A stretch of 64,000 nt of DNA. Source: Clostridia bacterium. Its GTDB lineage: Bacteria > Acidobacteriota > Terriglobia > Terriglobales > Acidobacteriaceae. Position 1 is the first letter of the stretch. Each line of letters begins with the position of its first letter. Both the position numbers and the translations under genes were made by a program. Location: assembly GCA_035561135.1 (NCBI GenBank), contig DATMYA010000008.1, forward strand, positions 1 through 64,000, in the 5' to 3' direction. The notes beneath the pieces are model-generated. The model did not search any database. It worked only from the letters and a program-made list of their open reading frames with translations, and was not told the origin of the DNA. Positions 43,535 to 51,581 of this stretch are shown piece after piece.

Positions 43535-44854
43535 CTAAACGTGTACCTCCCAACCCTTCTGGTATTCCCTGCTCCAGGACCGCATCGCCTCTGGATCATT
43601 CTGGATATGCGCGTTCTTTGAATCGAGGTGTAACACCCGGTTCAGCTTCCATGCGATGTTCGAAAGGTGCAGCATCGTCACGGAGACGTTCCCTGTTTGG
43701 ATCGGCGCATGCAGCTGTTCGCCTGCTCGAACTCCGTCGATCAGGTTTCGGAAATGATCGTTCGTCATCCCATCCTGTCCGCGAAGATCGCGAGTCGTGG
43801 TCTTTTCGTTCGTGTGAAATTCTTCGATTTTCTTGTCATCGAGGCTGAATACTTCATAACTGGTCCGATCGATAAGAACAGTTCCCTCGGTTCCGTGGAT
43901 GGTGACGCCGCGACCACGGCCGTAGTACTCCTTGCCTTGGCAGCTCATGCCTTCCCACGTGATCATCTTGTCGTCGTATTCGAAATTTGTTACGAGCGTG
44001 TCGTAGAACTCCCAATCGTCCTTAAAGTGGTATCGGCCGCCGGAAGCGGTTACGCGCTTGGGATAGCGGACTCCGAGTGCCCAACGGCAGAGATCAACCT
44101 CATGTGATCCGTTGTTCAGACTTTCACCCGTACCGTAGTGCCACAACCAGTGCCAGTTATACGGGTGAAGGTTGTCCTTGTACTGTCTTCGCGGTGCTGG
44201 TCCCTGCCAAAGGTCCCAATCAAGGTTCTGCGGAACAGGAACTGCTTTGCCCGTTCCGATTGGCTTGCGGGTGTTGCAGTACCAAGCCTTGGCAAAGTAA
44301 GGCCGACCGATAAGCCCCTCGTGAATCCGCTTGATGATTTTGATGGTGTGCTCGGAGGAGCGCTGCTGGCTGCCCAACTGAACGAGCTTGCCGTACCTGC
44401 GCTGCGCCTCGACCAGCATCTCGCCTTCACGCGGGTTGTGACTGCTAGGCTTTTCGACGTATACATGCTTACCAGCCTGTAGTCCCTTGATCGCCATCGG
44501 CGCCTGCCAGTGTTCGGGGGTAGCGACCGTAATTACGTCAACATCCTTCGACTCCAGCACTTTGCGAAAGTCTCTTTCGGCCGCCGGAGCATTGCCGAAT
44601 TCGTTCTGTGCGCGAGCAACGAATTTTTCAAGAATTTTGCTGTCGACATCACATGCGTAAACCAGGTTTGCCACATCCTTATTGGCTTTCAACGCCGAAA
44701 GGTGTGCGTAGCCTCGGCCATTCAACCCAATGATTGCGAAATTGACGCGGTCGTTTGCGCCGAGTATGCGTTCATAGCTCTTCGCCGTGGGCGCCAGCGC
44801 CAACCCCGCGGCACCAACTGCCAGAGAATTCAGAAATTCACGCCGGGATACCAT
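43535..44854 (-). CDS. Tat-exported Gfo/Idh/MocA-family oxidoreductase
   Basis: 439 residues from ATG 44854, with GAGGAGAA upstream; the frame beyond is not coding. The N-terminus S-R-R-E-F-L-N-S-L-A-V-G-A-A-G is a twin-arginine signal, so the protein leaves the cytoplasm folded with its nucleotide bound. Rossmann G-L-N-G-R-G-Y-A near 45, and E-K-P with a following H-N region (V-E-K-P-S-S-H-N) mark the dinucleotide and catalytic parts. Family members oxidise or reduce sugars at C3 or other positions. The locus (isomerase, DUF1080) points to formation of 3-keto-glycosides. Confidence 0.93.
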   Translation of the reverse strand: MVSRREFLNSLAVGAAGLALAPTAKSYERILGANDRVNFAIIGLNGRGYAHLSALKANKDVANLVYACDVDSKILEKFVARAQNEFGNAPAAERDFRKVLESKDVDVITVATPEHWQAPMAIKGLQAGKHVYVEKPSSHNPREGEMLVEAQRRYGKLVQLGSQQRSSEHTIKIIKRIHEGLIGRPYFAKAWYCNTRKPIGTGKAVPVPQNLDWDLWQGPAPRRQYKDNLHPYNWHWLWHYGTGESLNNGSHEVDLCRWALGVRYPKRVTASGGRYHFKDDWEFYDTLVTNFEYDDKMITWEGMSCQGKEYYGRGRGVTIHGTEGTVLIDRTSYEVFSLDDKKIEEFHTNEKTTTRDLRGQDGMTNDHFRNLIDGVRAGEQLHAPIQTGNVSVTMLHLSNIAWKLNRVLHLDSKNAHIQNDPEAMRSWSREYQKGWEVHV

Positions 44855-44867
44855 CGATTCTCCTCTG

Positions 44868-45734
44868 TTATAGCGACGCCAGTACGCCGCGCACGTATCC
44901 CACCGACTCGGCCAATCCGGGTAGTGGATCTTTCGCATCCTTCTCGAATTCAAAATGCAACGTGTGGGAGTAGTTCAGCTTTATCACTTGCTTAAGAAGC
45001 TTTGGAATGTCGATGACGCCTCGCCCAATCTCCACAGTGGTGCCGCTCGCCTGCGCTGCGGAAACATCTTTAATATGAATGTCGAATACGCGATCGAAGC
45101 ATTTTGTGAGCTGATCGGTAGGATCCAAACCGATGCGCTGAGTGTGCGAAACGTCAATGCACACGCCCATGCGCTTGTCCATGTTCGCGACGGCTTTATA
45201 GGCGTCCTCAGGACTGGGATAGTTTTTGTCTGTGGGGCCGTGATTATGAATGGCCAGGATGATGTCGGTTTCCTTTACCACGCGTTCACACAAGGGCAGC
45301 ATTGCCTTGTCTGGGCCGCCGACTATCATCTTCATCCCTGCCTTCTTTGCATATGCAAACGCCTGACGGACTTCGTCTTCTGACCGCATGTACACCACGC
45401 CACAGGATTCCGGCTCCAACCCCGCCTGCTTCATCTTTTCGATAGCGGCGACAAGCTCCGCGTCTGAGCTCTTTAGCGGCAGGTGCATATCCTTCAACGT
45501 AATTTTCTTCATCCCAAGCCGCTTGGTCATGTCGATCACCTGATCGAGCGTGAACTGACGGAAGGTGTACGAGGCCATTCCAAGATCAAATAGTCGCGCC
45601 GCCTTCTTCGTCTTCGAGCCAGACGATTCCTTAGCAAACGCCTTCTGCACTATCTCCGGCGAGAATGGAATTGAGCCCGCCGCAGCAGCAACGCCAATGG
45701 TCTTCAAGAAAACACGTCTCGAAGCTTCATTCAT
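44868..45734 (-). CDS. Tat-exported xylose-isomerase-like TIM-barrel protein (sugar phosphate isomerase/epimerase family)
   Basis: 288 residues. N-terminal S-R-R-V-F-L-K-T is a twin-arginine motif followed by a hydrophobic Ala-rich segment. The barrel shows Y-T-F-R near 55, H-N-H-G near 168, E-x-x-Y and C-I-D-V-S-H-T near 192, and a late H-F-E-F near 268, the metal-binding set of the AP-endonuclease-2 family. In recently described 3-keto-glycan pathways members of this fold act as 3-keto-glycoside lyases or hydratases. Overlaps the next gene upstream by four bases; 13 bases to the oxidoreductase. Confidence 0.9.
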   Translation of the reverse strand: MNEASRRVFLKTIGVAAAAGSIPFSPEIVQKAFAKESSGSKTKKAARLFDLGMASYTFRQFTLDQVIDMTKRLGMKKITLKDMHLPLKSSDAELVAAIEKMKQAGLEPESCGVVYMRSEDEVRQAFAYAKKAGMKMIVGGPDKAMLPLCERVVKETDIILAIHNHGPTDKNYPSPEDAYKAVANMDKRMGVCIDVSHTQRIGLDPTDQLTKCFDRVFDIHIKDVSAAQASGTTVEIGRGVIDIPKLLKQVIKLNYSHTLHFEFEKDAKDPLPGLAESVGYVRGVLASL

Positions 45735-46543
45735 TTACTTATTTCTCCTGTCTTTGGTGATGATGGAAGCATACGGATTTTCACATTCCGGTAGAACACC
45801 TCGCTTCCGTGCTCCTGCAACAAAATGTGCCCCTGCGTTGCTTCCCCGAATCCCGTACGGTCTTTGAACTTGCTCATGGCCTTACGCTCTAGAAAGTCCT
45901 TGCCCCCACGTTCGTACTCAACCACCTTCACTCCGTTCAGCCAATGCTCAACATGACTTCCTTGTACGACGATGCGGGCGTGGTTCCACTCGCCAATCGG
46001 ATTTGGCATTTTGGTCGCTGCCGGAATAAGGTCGTAAAGGGATGCAAGTGTGCGATTGCCGTCTTTGCCCAGCTTTGCGTCCGGGTGCTTCGCGTCATCA
46101 AGAACCTGGTATTCCAGCCCTATGGCGGAACCAGGAGTTCGCGGCAGTTGCTCAGTTACGAAATACTTTATGCCGCTGTTGGCGCCATCCGTCAGCTTGA
46201 AGTCCACCATCAAATCGAAATTGCTATATTCGTCAACGGTTACGATATCGCCGCCTTGCGCCGCCTCCCCGCCACCGAACGACTGCACGATCATCATGCC
46301 GTCCCGCACATCCCAAGCCTTTGCCGGAAATGAATCGAGATAGGCTCCTCGCCATCCCTTCGTCGTCTTGCCATCGAACAATAACTTCCAGCCTTCTTTC
46401 TTCTCTTTCGGGGACAGCGTATTGGGCTTTGCTCCACCGCTTGCGGATCGCCTAGCATCGGCTGTCTGCGCCACGGAGAGGCCGAGCCCAATAAAAATTA
46501 GTGCCAGTACCGCCTTGTATAAAAGCCTACGATTTCTTCTCAT
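45731..46543 (-). CDS. DUF1080 protein (3-keto-disaccharide hydrolase family)
   Basis: 270 residues with an N-terminal signal peptide (Arg-rich start, hydrophobic 9-24, cleavage near A-D-A). The concanavalin-like DUF1080 domain opens with L-L-F-D-G-K-T-T-K-G-W, and shows the F-D-L-M-V-D-F-K, G-x-N-S-G-I-K-Y-F, Y-Q-V-L-D-D-x-K-H and G-H-I-L-L-Q-E-H-G-S-E-V-x-Y-R-N-V-K-I-R strands. DUF1080 enzymes cleave the glycosidic bond of 3-keto-glycosides or bind sugars. Forms a unit with the two genes downstream (four-base overlap). Confidence 0.92.
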   Translation of the reverse strand: MRRNRRLLYKAVLALIFIGLGLSVAQTADARRSASGGAKPNTLSPKEKKEGWKLLFDGKTTKGWRGAYLDSFPAKAWDVRDGMMIVQSFGGGEAAQGGDIVTVDEYSNFDLMVDFKLTDGANSGIKYFVTEQLPRTPGSAIGLEYQVLDDAKHPDAKLGKDGNRTLASLYDLIPAATKMPNPIGEWNHARIVVQGSHVEHWLNGVKVVEYERGGKDFLERKAMSKFKDRTGFGEATQGHILLQEHGSEVFYRNVKIRMLPSSPKTGEISK

Positions 46544-46745
46544 AGAGGCCCTCTAAACCACACTTCTCAGTCGACGATTTTCGCGCTGAGTCTGGGCGCC
46601 ATCAGATGAACTAAAGGGCACCATGCTAGATTCCGAATCCGGCAGCATTGGATTGCCAAAGATGTACTCTCACCTATACCGCCGGGAACGTGCGGAGAAG
46701 GTTGTGAACGGTTAAGTTCAAGCGAAACCATCCTCATAAGGAAAA

Positions 46746-46774
46746 GCAGATGGCTGGAAAGTCCAGCCATCTGC
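46746..46774 (-). terminator. Rho-independent terminator of TonB receptor gene
   Basis: Thirteen-bp perfect stem (46746-46758 with 46762-46774), 3-nt loop; on the minus strand it is followed by TTTTCCTT. It lies 17 bases beyond the receptor stop and separates the receptor from the DUF1080 operon. Confidence 0.93.
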
Positions 46775-46790
46775 AGTCGAGGAGGCAGAC

Positions 46791-49700
46791 TTAGAACAAC
46801 AAGCGAAGTCCAAGTTGGATTTCGCGCATCGAGCGCGCGCCTGAAATTTTCCCGAACGTGTTTAGGTTCGACATATTCGCGCTAGGATCGTTCAGGTTAA
46901 CTATGTTAAGTGCGTTTGTTGCCTCGCCACGGAACTCCAACTTGTAGCGCTCCGTGAACTTGAAGGTTCTGGAAAGCGCCAAGTCCAGGTATTTTGCTCC
47001 AGGACCATACAGGAAATTACGCGGTGAGTTGCCATCCACTGGCGCCCCGTTTATGAGCTTGGTGGGGTTGCTGGGATCCTTCACAGCCTCTACAGGCACG
47101 TTTTGCACGAAGGCGGCCGTGTTGAACCATTGGTCTTTCGATCGATCCGACAAGAATGGATCGCCGATGAGCTGTGCGCGGTCGTTCCCGTAGCCGTCCA
47201 TGTTTGCGTCAAGACCGTTCAAAACCGAGAACGGGGAGCCGCTGCGAACACGGAAAATCGGCGAGATCTGCCATCCGTTTAGGATGTGACCCAGCACTTT
47301 GCTGTCACCGTGGTAGTAATCCGGTTGGAATACGATCGCCAGGTTGAAAGCGTGACGGACATCAGAATCGCATGGGCCTCTGTCCTCCCACAGTTTGCCT
47401 AGGTTCTGCGCCACGCCTGTGCTGCCGCCCTGCAATTGTGCACTGCACAGTGTCTTGCTCCACACATACGAAGTGGTGACGTTGACGTTGTGCGACATGC
47501 GCTTATTGCCGGTAACCTGCAGCGAATTGTAGGACGATGTCTGGTTTGACATCGTTTGCGAGATAGACCCAAAGGCCTGATTCGGTCGCCGATTCTGAAC
47601 ACTCGTGCCGGACTTCTGCGAAGTTTGATCCAGCACAGGATAGTTCAGATCATAGCTGAACGGCAGGTTGTGACTCATTGAGCCGACGTACGCCACAGAA
47701 GTCGAAGTCGTGCTTGTGAGCTGCCGCTGCACCGACAAATTCAACTGATACGTGTATGGCCAATCGAAGCCCGGTGCTATGCCCAAGGTAGAGCCACCGT
47801 TGGTGAACTGGCCGTTGTAGGGAAACGGAGCGCCACCCGTGTAGTTCCGATAAGGATCGCTGAGAGTGGCGCCGTTAATGGTGCCCGTATTGGTGAATGT
47901 CAAGCGAGTCGAAAACGGCTGGAAATTTGAAGTCTGGTTCCATTCGTTGCCCGAGATGCTGCCCCAGAAAAGGCCTGCACCACCGCGGATCGACGTTTTG
48001 CCGTCATTCCAGGGATCGTAAGCAAAACCAAATCGCGGTGAGATGTGTCCCCAACGGACAGGAACTATGCCGCGCGACACTCCCTCATCACCAGGGAAGA
48101 CCAGGCCCACCGGAGCGTTCGGATTAACAACGGACTTTTGTCCAGGGATAAACGTGGACATTCGGTCCATCGTGTCCGTCGGGGGCGTCTGGATGTCCCA
48201 GCGCAATCCTAAGTTCAGGGTCAAGTTGGGCAGAACGCGGAAATCGTCCTGGAAGAAAGTGGCGATGTTATAGGTGCTCGTGGACGGTTCAACCGGGGAA
48301 TCCTGCGTGATCCTGGAGGGAATTCCAAGCAGGAAGTTGGCAAAGCCGTTCGTTGTAAGCGAAGTATCAAACGTAAATTGGCCGTAGTTGTTCAGAAGCG
48401 TTGCTTGGTCATCTTTCTCCAGCGATACCTCGCCGCCGAACCGCATATTGTGCCGGCCATGATTGAGGCTGAACACGTCCCGGAGAGAGTACATATTTGA
48501 TCCCGCGACCGGTCCGGCAATTGCAGAGCCCAGAGTGAAGTACCCGTTCACGGTTATTTGCGGCAACGAAGGCGTGCCCTGAGGCAAGAATGTAGAGCCG
48601 AAATCGCGAAGCGACATGTCGCTCGACGCGCACGCGCCTTCAATTCCTGCGCAGACGTTCAGGCGGCCGCCCATCATTCGCGAGTACACCAGCCATGTCT
48701 GGTTCACCATGCTGGAGTTGATGATGTACGTGTCGCTTACATTGACGTTGGTCTGACGCCACTTATATTGCTGCTCTGACCACGGCACATTTGAACTGCC
48801 GCCATTGACGGAATTGTCTCCCGCATTGGTAAAGAAAGAGCCCGACAGTTGGTGTTTCGCCGTCAACTGATGGTCAATCTTGATCAGGTAATCGTCGCTG
48901 TTGTATGGGTTCACGTGGAACCCTTGATAGTTGTTTGTGCTCGTTATAGCGTTTGGCTGCGGGATGAAAGTATTCAGAATCTTGAGCGCCGCCGGATCCA
49001 TTCGATTCTGGGGAATTACGTTGCCAGGGAAACAACCAGCTGTGTTGACGACGCCGTTGACAACATTGCCGCACTTCAGCCCCGCAGCAAGACGCACGGG
49101 ATCGGCAATATACACAGGCTTTCCCTTCGAGAGAGTCTTCGAGAAGTCGCCCGCTCTCTCGAGTTCTGTGGGGACGATTGCAGAGTTCATAAAGCTTGAC
49201 GTTACTTGACGAAGCCCGGCATAAGAACCGAAGAAGAAGGTCTTATTTTTCTTGATCGGGCCGCCTAATGTGAAACCGAATTGGTTCCGATGCAGCGGGC
49301 CGCTGCCCTGCTGAGAACCCCACGGCTTGGCGTTCAGCTTGTCGTTGCGCCAGAATTCGAACGCTGATCCGTGAAACTCGTTCGTGCCGGACTTCGTGAC
49401 CACGTTCACGACGCCGTTTGCAAAGCGGCCGTATTCTGCGCTGTATGCATTCGTTTGAACGCGGAACTCCTGGATTGCATCCGGGTTCGGCAGCGGGTTG
49501 CCCGTATTGCGCAGCCCAGTCATATTGGTTCCGCCATCCAGGAAGTAGTTCACCGTGCCGGTGTAGTTGCCATCAGAGCCGCCATTAATGAGCGTCTTCT
49601 GCACAGGGAAGCCAAGCGCAATCTCGTTGACGTTCGACTGCACGCCGGGGGTGATGTCCAACAACTTGTATACGTTTCGATTGACTAGAGGCAAAGATTG

Positions 49701-50123
49701 GATTTCGACGTTCTGAATGGTTTGGCCGATTTCGGCGTTATTCGTATTCACCAGCGGCGCCGCGCCCGCTACCTCGACAAGTTCTTCCACTGCGCCGGGT
49801 TTGAGTATGGCATCAAAGCGCCCGCTCTGATTAATCTCGAGAACCATCCCCTTCTGCACATATTTGCTAAAACCCTGAGCTGCCACTTCGATGTTGTAAG
49901 AACCGATCGGTAGAAACTCGATCCGATATTCTCCACGATCGTTAGTCTTAGCGGTCCGAACCAGGTTGGTTCCGATGTTGGTAGCCGTAACAGCAGCACC
50001 CACAACCACCGCACCCGATGCATCTTTCACAGTTCCTGACAGCATTGCGGTCGTTAGCTGAGCCTGCGCTCCCGCAACGCAAAGAATGAACATCAGACAA
50101 ACAACAATGAGCTTGTTTCTCAT
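46791..50123 (-). CDS. TonB-dependent receptor, Oar-like with CarboxypepD-regulatory domain
   Basis: 1110 residues. Signal peptide 1-21 (…V-A-G-A-Q-A). Carboxypeptidase-regulatory-like Ig domain 24-105 (L-S-G-T-V-K-D-A-S-G-A-V-V), plug about 120-245 (N-x-Y-K-L-L-D-I-T-P-G-V-Q, N-V-V-T-K-S-G-T-N-E-F-H-G), then a large beta-barrel to a C-terminal F. No TonB box could be placed by eye. This architecture is expanded in Acidobacteriota for polymer or glycan uptake. Position upstream of the sugar genes, on the same strand but behind a terminator, suggests import of the substrate they act on. Confidence 0.93.
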   Translation of the reverse strand: MRNKLIVVCLMFILCVAGAQAQLTTAMLSGTVKDASGAVVVGAAVTATNIGTNLVRTAKTNDRGEYRIEFLPIGSYNIEVAAQGFSKYVQKGMVLEINQSGRFDAILKPGAVEELVEVAGAAPLVNTNNAEIGQTIQNVEIQSLPLVNRNVYKLLDITPGVQSNVNEIALGFPVQKTLINGGSDGNYTGTVNYFLDGGTNMTGLRNTGNPLPNPDAIQEFRVQTNAYSAEYGRFANGVVNVVTKSGTNEFHGSAFEFWRNDKLNAKPWGSQQGSGPLHRNQFGFTLGGPIKKNKTFFFGSYAGLRQVTSSFMNSAIVPTELERAGDFSKTLSKGKPVYIADPVRLAAGLKCGNVVNGVVNTAGCFPGNVIPQNRMDPAALKILNTFIPQPNAITSTNNYQGFHVNPYNSDDYLIKIDHQLTAKHQLSGSFFTNAGDNSVNGGSSNVPWSEQQYKWRQTNVNVSDTYIINSSMVNQTWLVYSRMMGGRLNVCAGIEGACASSDMSLRDFGSTFLPQGTPSLPQITVNGYFTLGSAIAGPVAGSNMYSLRDVFSLNHGRHNMRFGGEVSLEKDDQATLLNNYGQFTFDTSLTTNGFANFLLGIPSRITQDSPVEPSTSTYNIATFFQDDFRVLPNLTLNLGLRWDIQTPPTDTMDRMSTFIPGQKSVVNPNAPVGLVFPGDEGVSRGIVPVRWGHISPRFGFAYDPWNDGKTSIRGGAGLFWGSISGNEWNQTSNFQPFSTRLTFTNTGTINGATLSDPYRNYTGGAPFPYNGQFTNGGSTLGIAPGFDWPYTYQLNLSVQRQLTSTTSTSVAYVGSMSHNLPFSYDLNYPVLDQTSQKSGTSVQNRRPNQAFGSISQTMSNQTSSYNSLQVTGNKRMSHNVNVTTSYVWSKTLCSAQLQGGSTGVAQNLGKLWEDRGPCDSDVRHAFNLAIVFQPDYYHGDSKVLGHILNGWQISPIFRVRSGSPFSVLNGLDANMDGYGNDRAQLIGDPFLSDRSKDQWFNTAAFVQNVPVEAVKDPSNPTKLINGAPVDGNSPRNFLYGPGAKYLDLALSRTFKFTERYKLEFRGEATNALNIVNLNDPSANMSNLNTFGKISGARSMREIQLGLRLLF

Positions 50124-50271
50124 TCAGCCTATCCCCCTCACTATCCGTTACAGATAAAGACAAAGTTACGGCTGGGCCTGATTTCAGAAATGTACGCGGC
50201 CAAAAGGTATCGCATGGAAAACAGAGTTCCGCAATACAAAAGAGACGACGTCTCGCGATGTGGGACGGGCA

Positions 50272-50690
50272 CTAACCAAACTGGGCGCGGGCTATGCGCG
50301 CCACTTGATACTCGGCTGACGCGGGCGTGATGTGCGGATCAAGTCCAGAGGCGTATGCGGTTGCGGAAACGATCGGGACCGGGTGGGATGCAACTTGCTC
50401 TGCCCTGACCGCCTGCGCAACACAATCGACCAACTTCTGGTTCGTTGGCGCAAAGCTCGAAGCTCCGGAGTTCGTCGCGTCGTAGCCTGTCCTGGCAGCG
50501 GAAGGTCCACGATCTGGCCGACATTGCGAGAGCCGACTGCGTAACCGGCTGCCACCAAGGAAAGTGACGATACGGAGATAGGTGCCCGAAGACAATGTGC
50601 ACGATGCTGTGCATCCGAATCGCCCCTCGGAACTTGCCAAAGAACGATTAGAATGCCGCGAATTAGGAACTGGCTAAGGCGAACGTAAAG
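50272..50690 (-). pseudogene. kdpC: kdpC remnant (potassium-transporting ATPase subunit C)
   Basis: The terminal 80 residues ending at TAG 50272 match KdpC: R-G-P-S-A-A-R then a spacer with A-P-T-N-Q-K-L, and V-P-I-V-S-A-T-A-Y-A-S-G-L-D-P-H-I-T, followed by S-A-E-Y-Q-V-A-R-I-A-R-A. Upstream, V-G-S-R-N-V-G-Q (the KdpC V-G-S-x-x-I-G-Q motif) lies in a different frame, and a further hydrophobic N-terminal stretch follows. At least one frameshift and poor N-terminal match show decay. kdpA and kdpB are absent from the window, so the transporter subunit cannot work here. Confidence 0.82.
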
Positions 50691-50709
50691 GGGAACGTAG
50701 AGGCTGGAA

Positions 50710-51411
50710 TTAGTCTGAGATGGGTTCGCCCTCTGCAAGAAAGCGATAACCGATCCAGCGCTCCGTAACGATGTAGCGCCGGCGATCGACTTCGTTCTCC
50801 AACTTTTTGCGAAGCTGGCCAACAAAAACTCGCAGGTATTCAGATTGTTCGGAATGGTCTGAACCCCAGACGGCCGCGAGCAGCGCTCGATGCTGAACCA
50901 CCTTGCCAGGGTGGCGCGAGAGATAGGCCAGCAGTTCAAATTCTTTGGGTGTCAGATGTATGTCGCGTCCGCGAACGCTTACACTGTGGCCGGCAAGATC
51001 GATCTTAAAATCGCCTACTTCGATTGTGCTGATATCTTCAGAAGCCGGAATACGTCGGAGGTTTGCGCGCACACGCGCGAGCAGCTCATTGAGGCTGAAC
51101 GGCTTCGTGACGTAGTCGTCGGCGCCCAGATCGAGTGCCTTGATCTTCGTGCGCTCGTCTTCCCTAACAGATAAGACGATGATCGGCACTTGCGAGCGCG
51201 TCCGCAGCTCACGGCAGAGCGCCAGTCCGTCCATGTTCGGCATGGCCACATCGGTGATGACCAGATCCGGCGACCAATCTTTCACGATCTCCAGTGCAGT
51301 CTCTCCATCGTTCGCCACTCGCACGTCGTACGGCTGCGCGGAAAGAGTGGTGCGGAGCACGCGCGAGATCTGCAAATCGTCATCAACCACAAGAATCCGT
51401 GAGGGCGCCAC
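50710..51411 (-). CDS. kdpE: Response regulator, OmpR/KdpE type
   Basis: 233 residues from GTG 51411, with AGGTGA upstream. Receiver domain 1-120 with D-D-D at 10-12 and phosphoacceptor D54 in V-I-T-D-V-A-M-P, lysine in T-K-P-F-S. Winged-helix DNA-binding domain about 130-225 with L-T-P-K-E-F-E-L-L-A-Y-L and a late R-W-I-G-Y-R-F. The V-T-E-R-W-I-G-Y-R ending and the flanking kdp remnants point to KdpE. Appears intact and may now serve another purpose. Confidence 0.87.
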   Translation of the reverse strand: MAPSRILVVDDDLQISRVLRTTLSAQPYDVRVANDGETALEIVKDWSPDLVITDVAMPNMDGLALCRELRTRSQVPIIVLSVREDERTKIKALDLGADDYVTKPFSLNELLARVRANLRRIPASEDISTIEVGDFKIDLAGHSVSVRGRDIHLTPKEFELLAYLSRHPGKVVQHRALLAAVWGSDHSEQSEYLRVFVGQLRKKLENEVDRRRYIVTERWIGYRFLAEGEPISD

Positions 51412-51536
51412 TACTTCACCTCTAGTGTCACGACATGCACGTCCACGGCTGGCGCATCGCGAAGGAACGTGTGAATCGCGGAGAGGTAGAGATACTTCTG
51501 CAAGCCGCTCTGCGCCGATCGGCCAAAGATAACATT
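51411..51536 (-). pseudogene. kdpD: KdpD Usp-type domain, C-terminal fragment only
   Basis: Immediately upstream of kdpE, 41 codons read N-V-I-F-G-R-S-A-Q-S-G and later L-R-D-A-P-A-V-D-V-H-V-V, the end of the universal-stress-protein-like domain of KdpD (usual form V-I-x-G-Q/R-S-x-R-S). Its TAG overlaps the kdpE GTG by one base, as expected for an original operon. A TAA stop at 51537-51539 lies directly before it and no upstream part remains: that sequence is the 5' end of the oppositely oriented kinase gene. Confidence 0.72.
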
Positions 51537-51581
51537 TTATTGTAAGCGTGCCATCCCATCACCAGGGGGTACAATTCCGGC

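Noticed and set aside
46567..46770. 67-codon minus-strand frame between receptor and DUF1080 genes
   Set aside because: Covers the receptor terminator hairpin and has no start signal.
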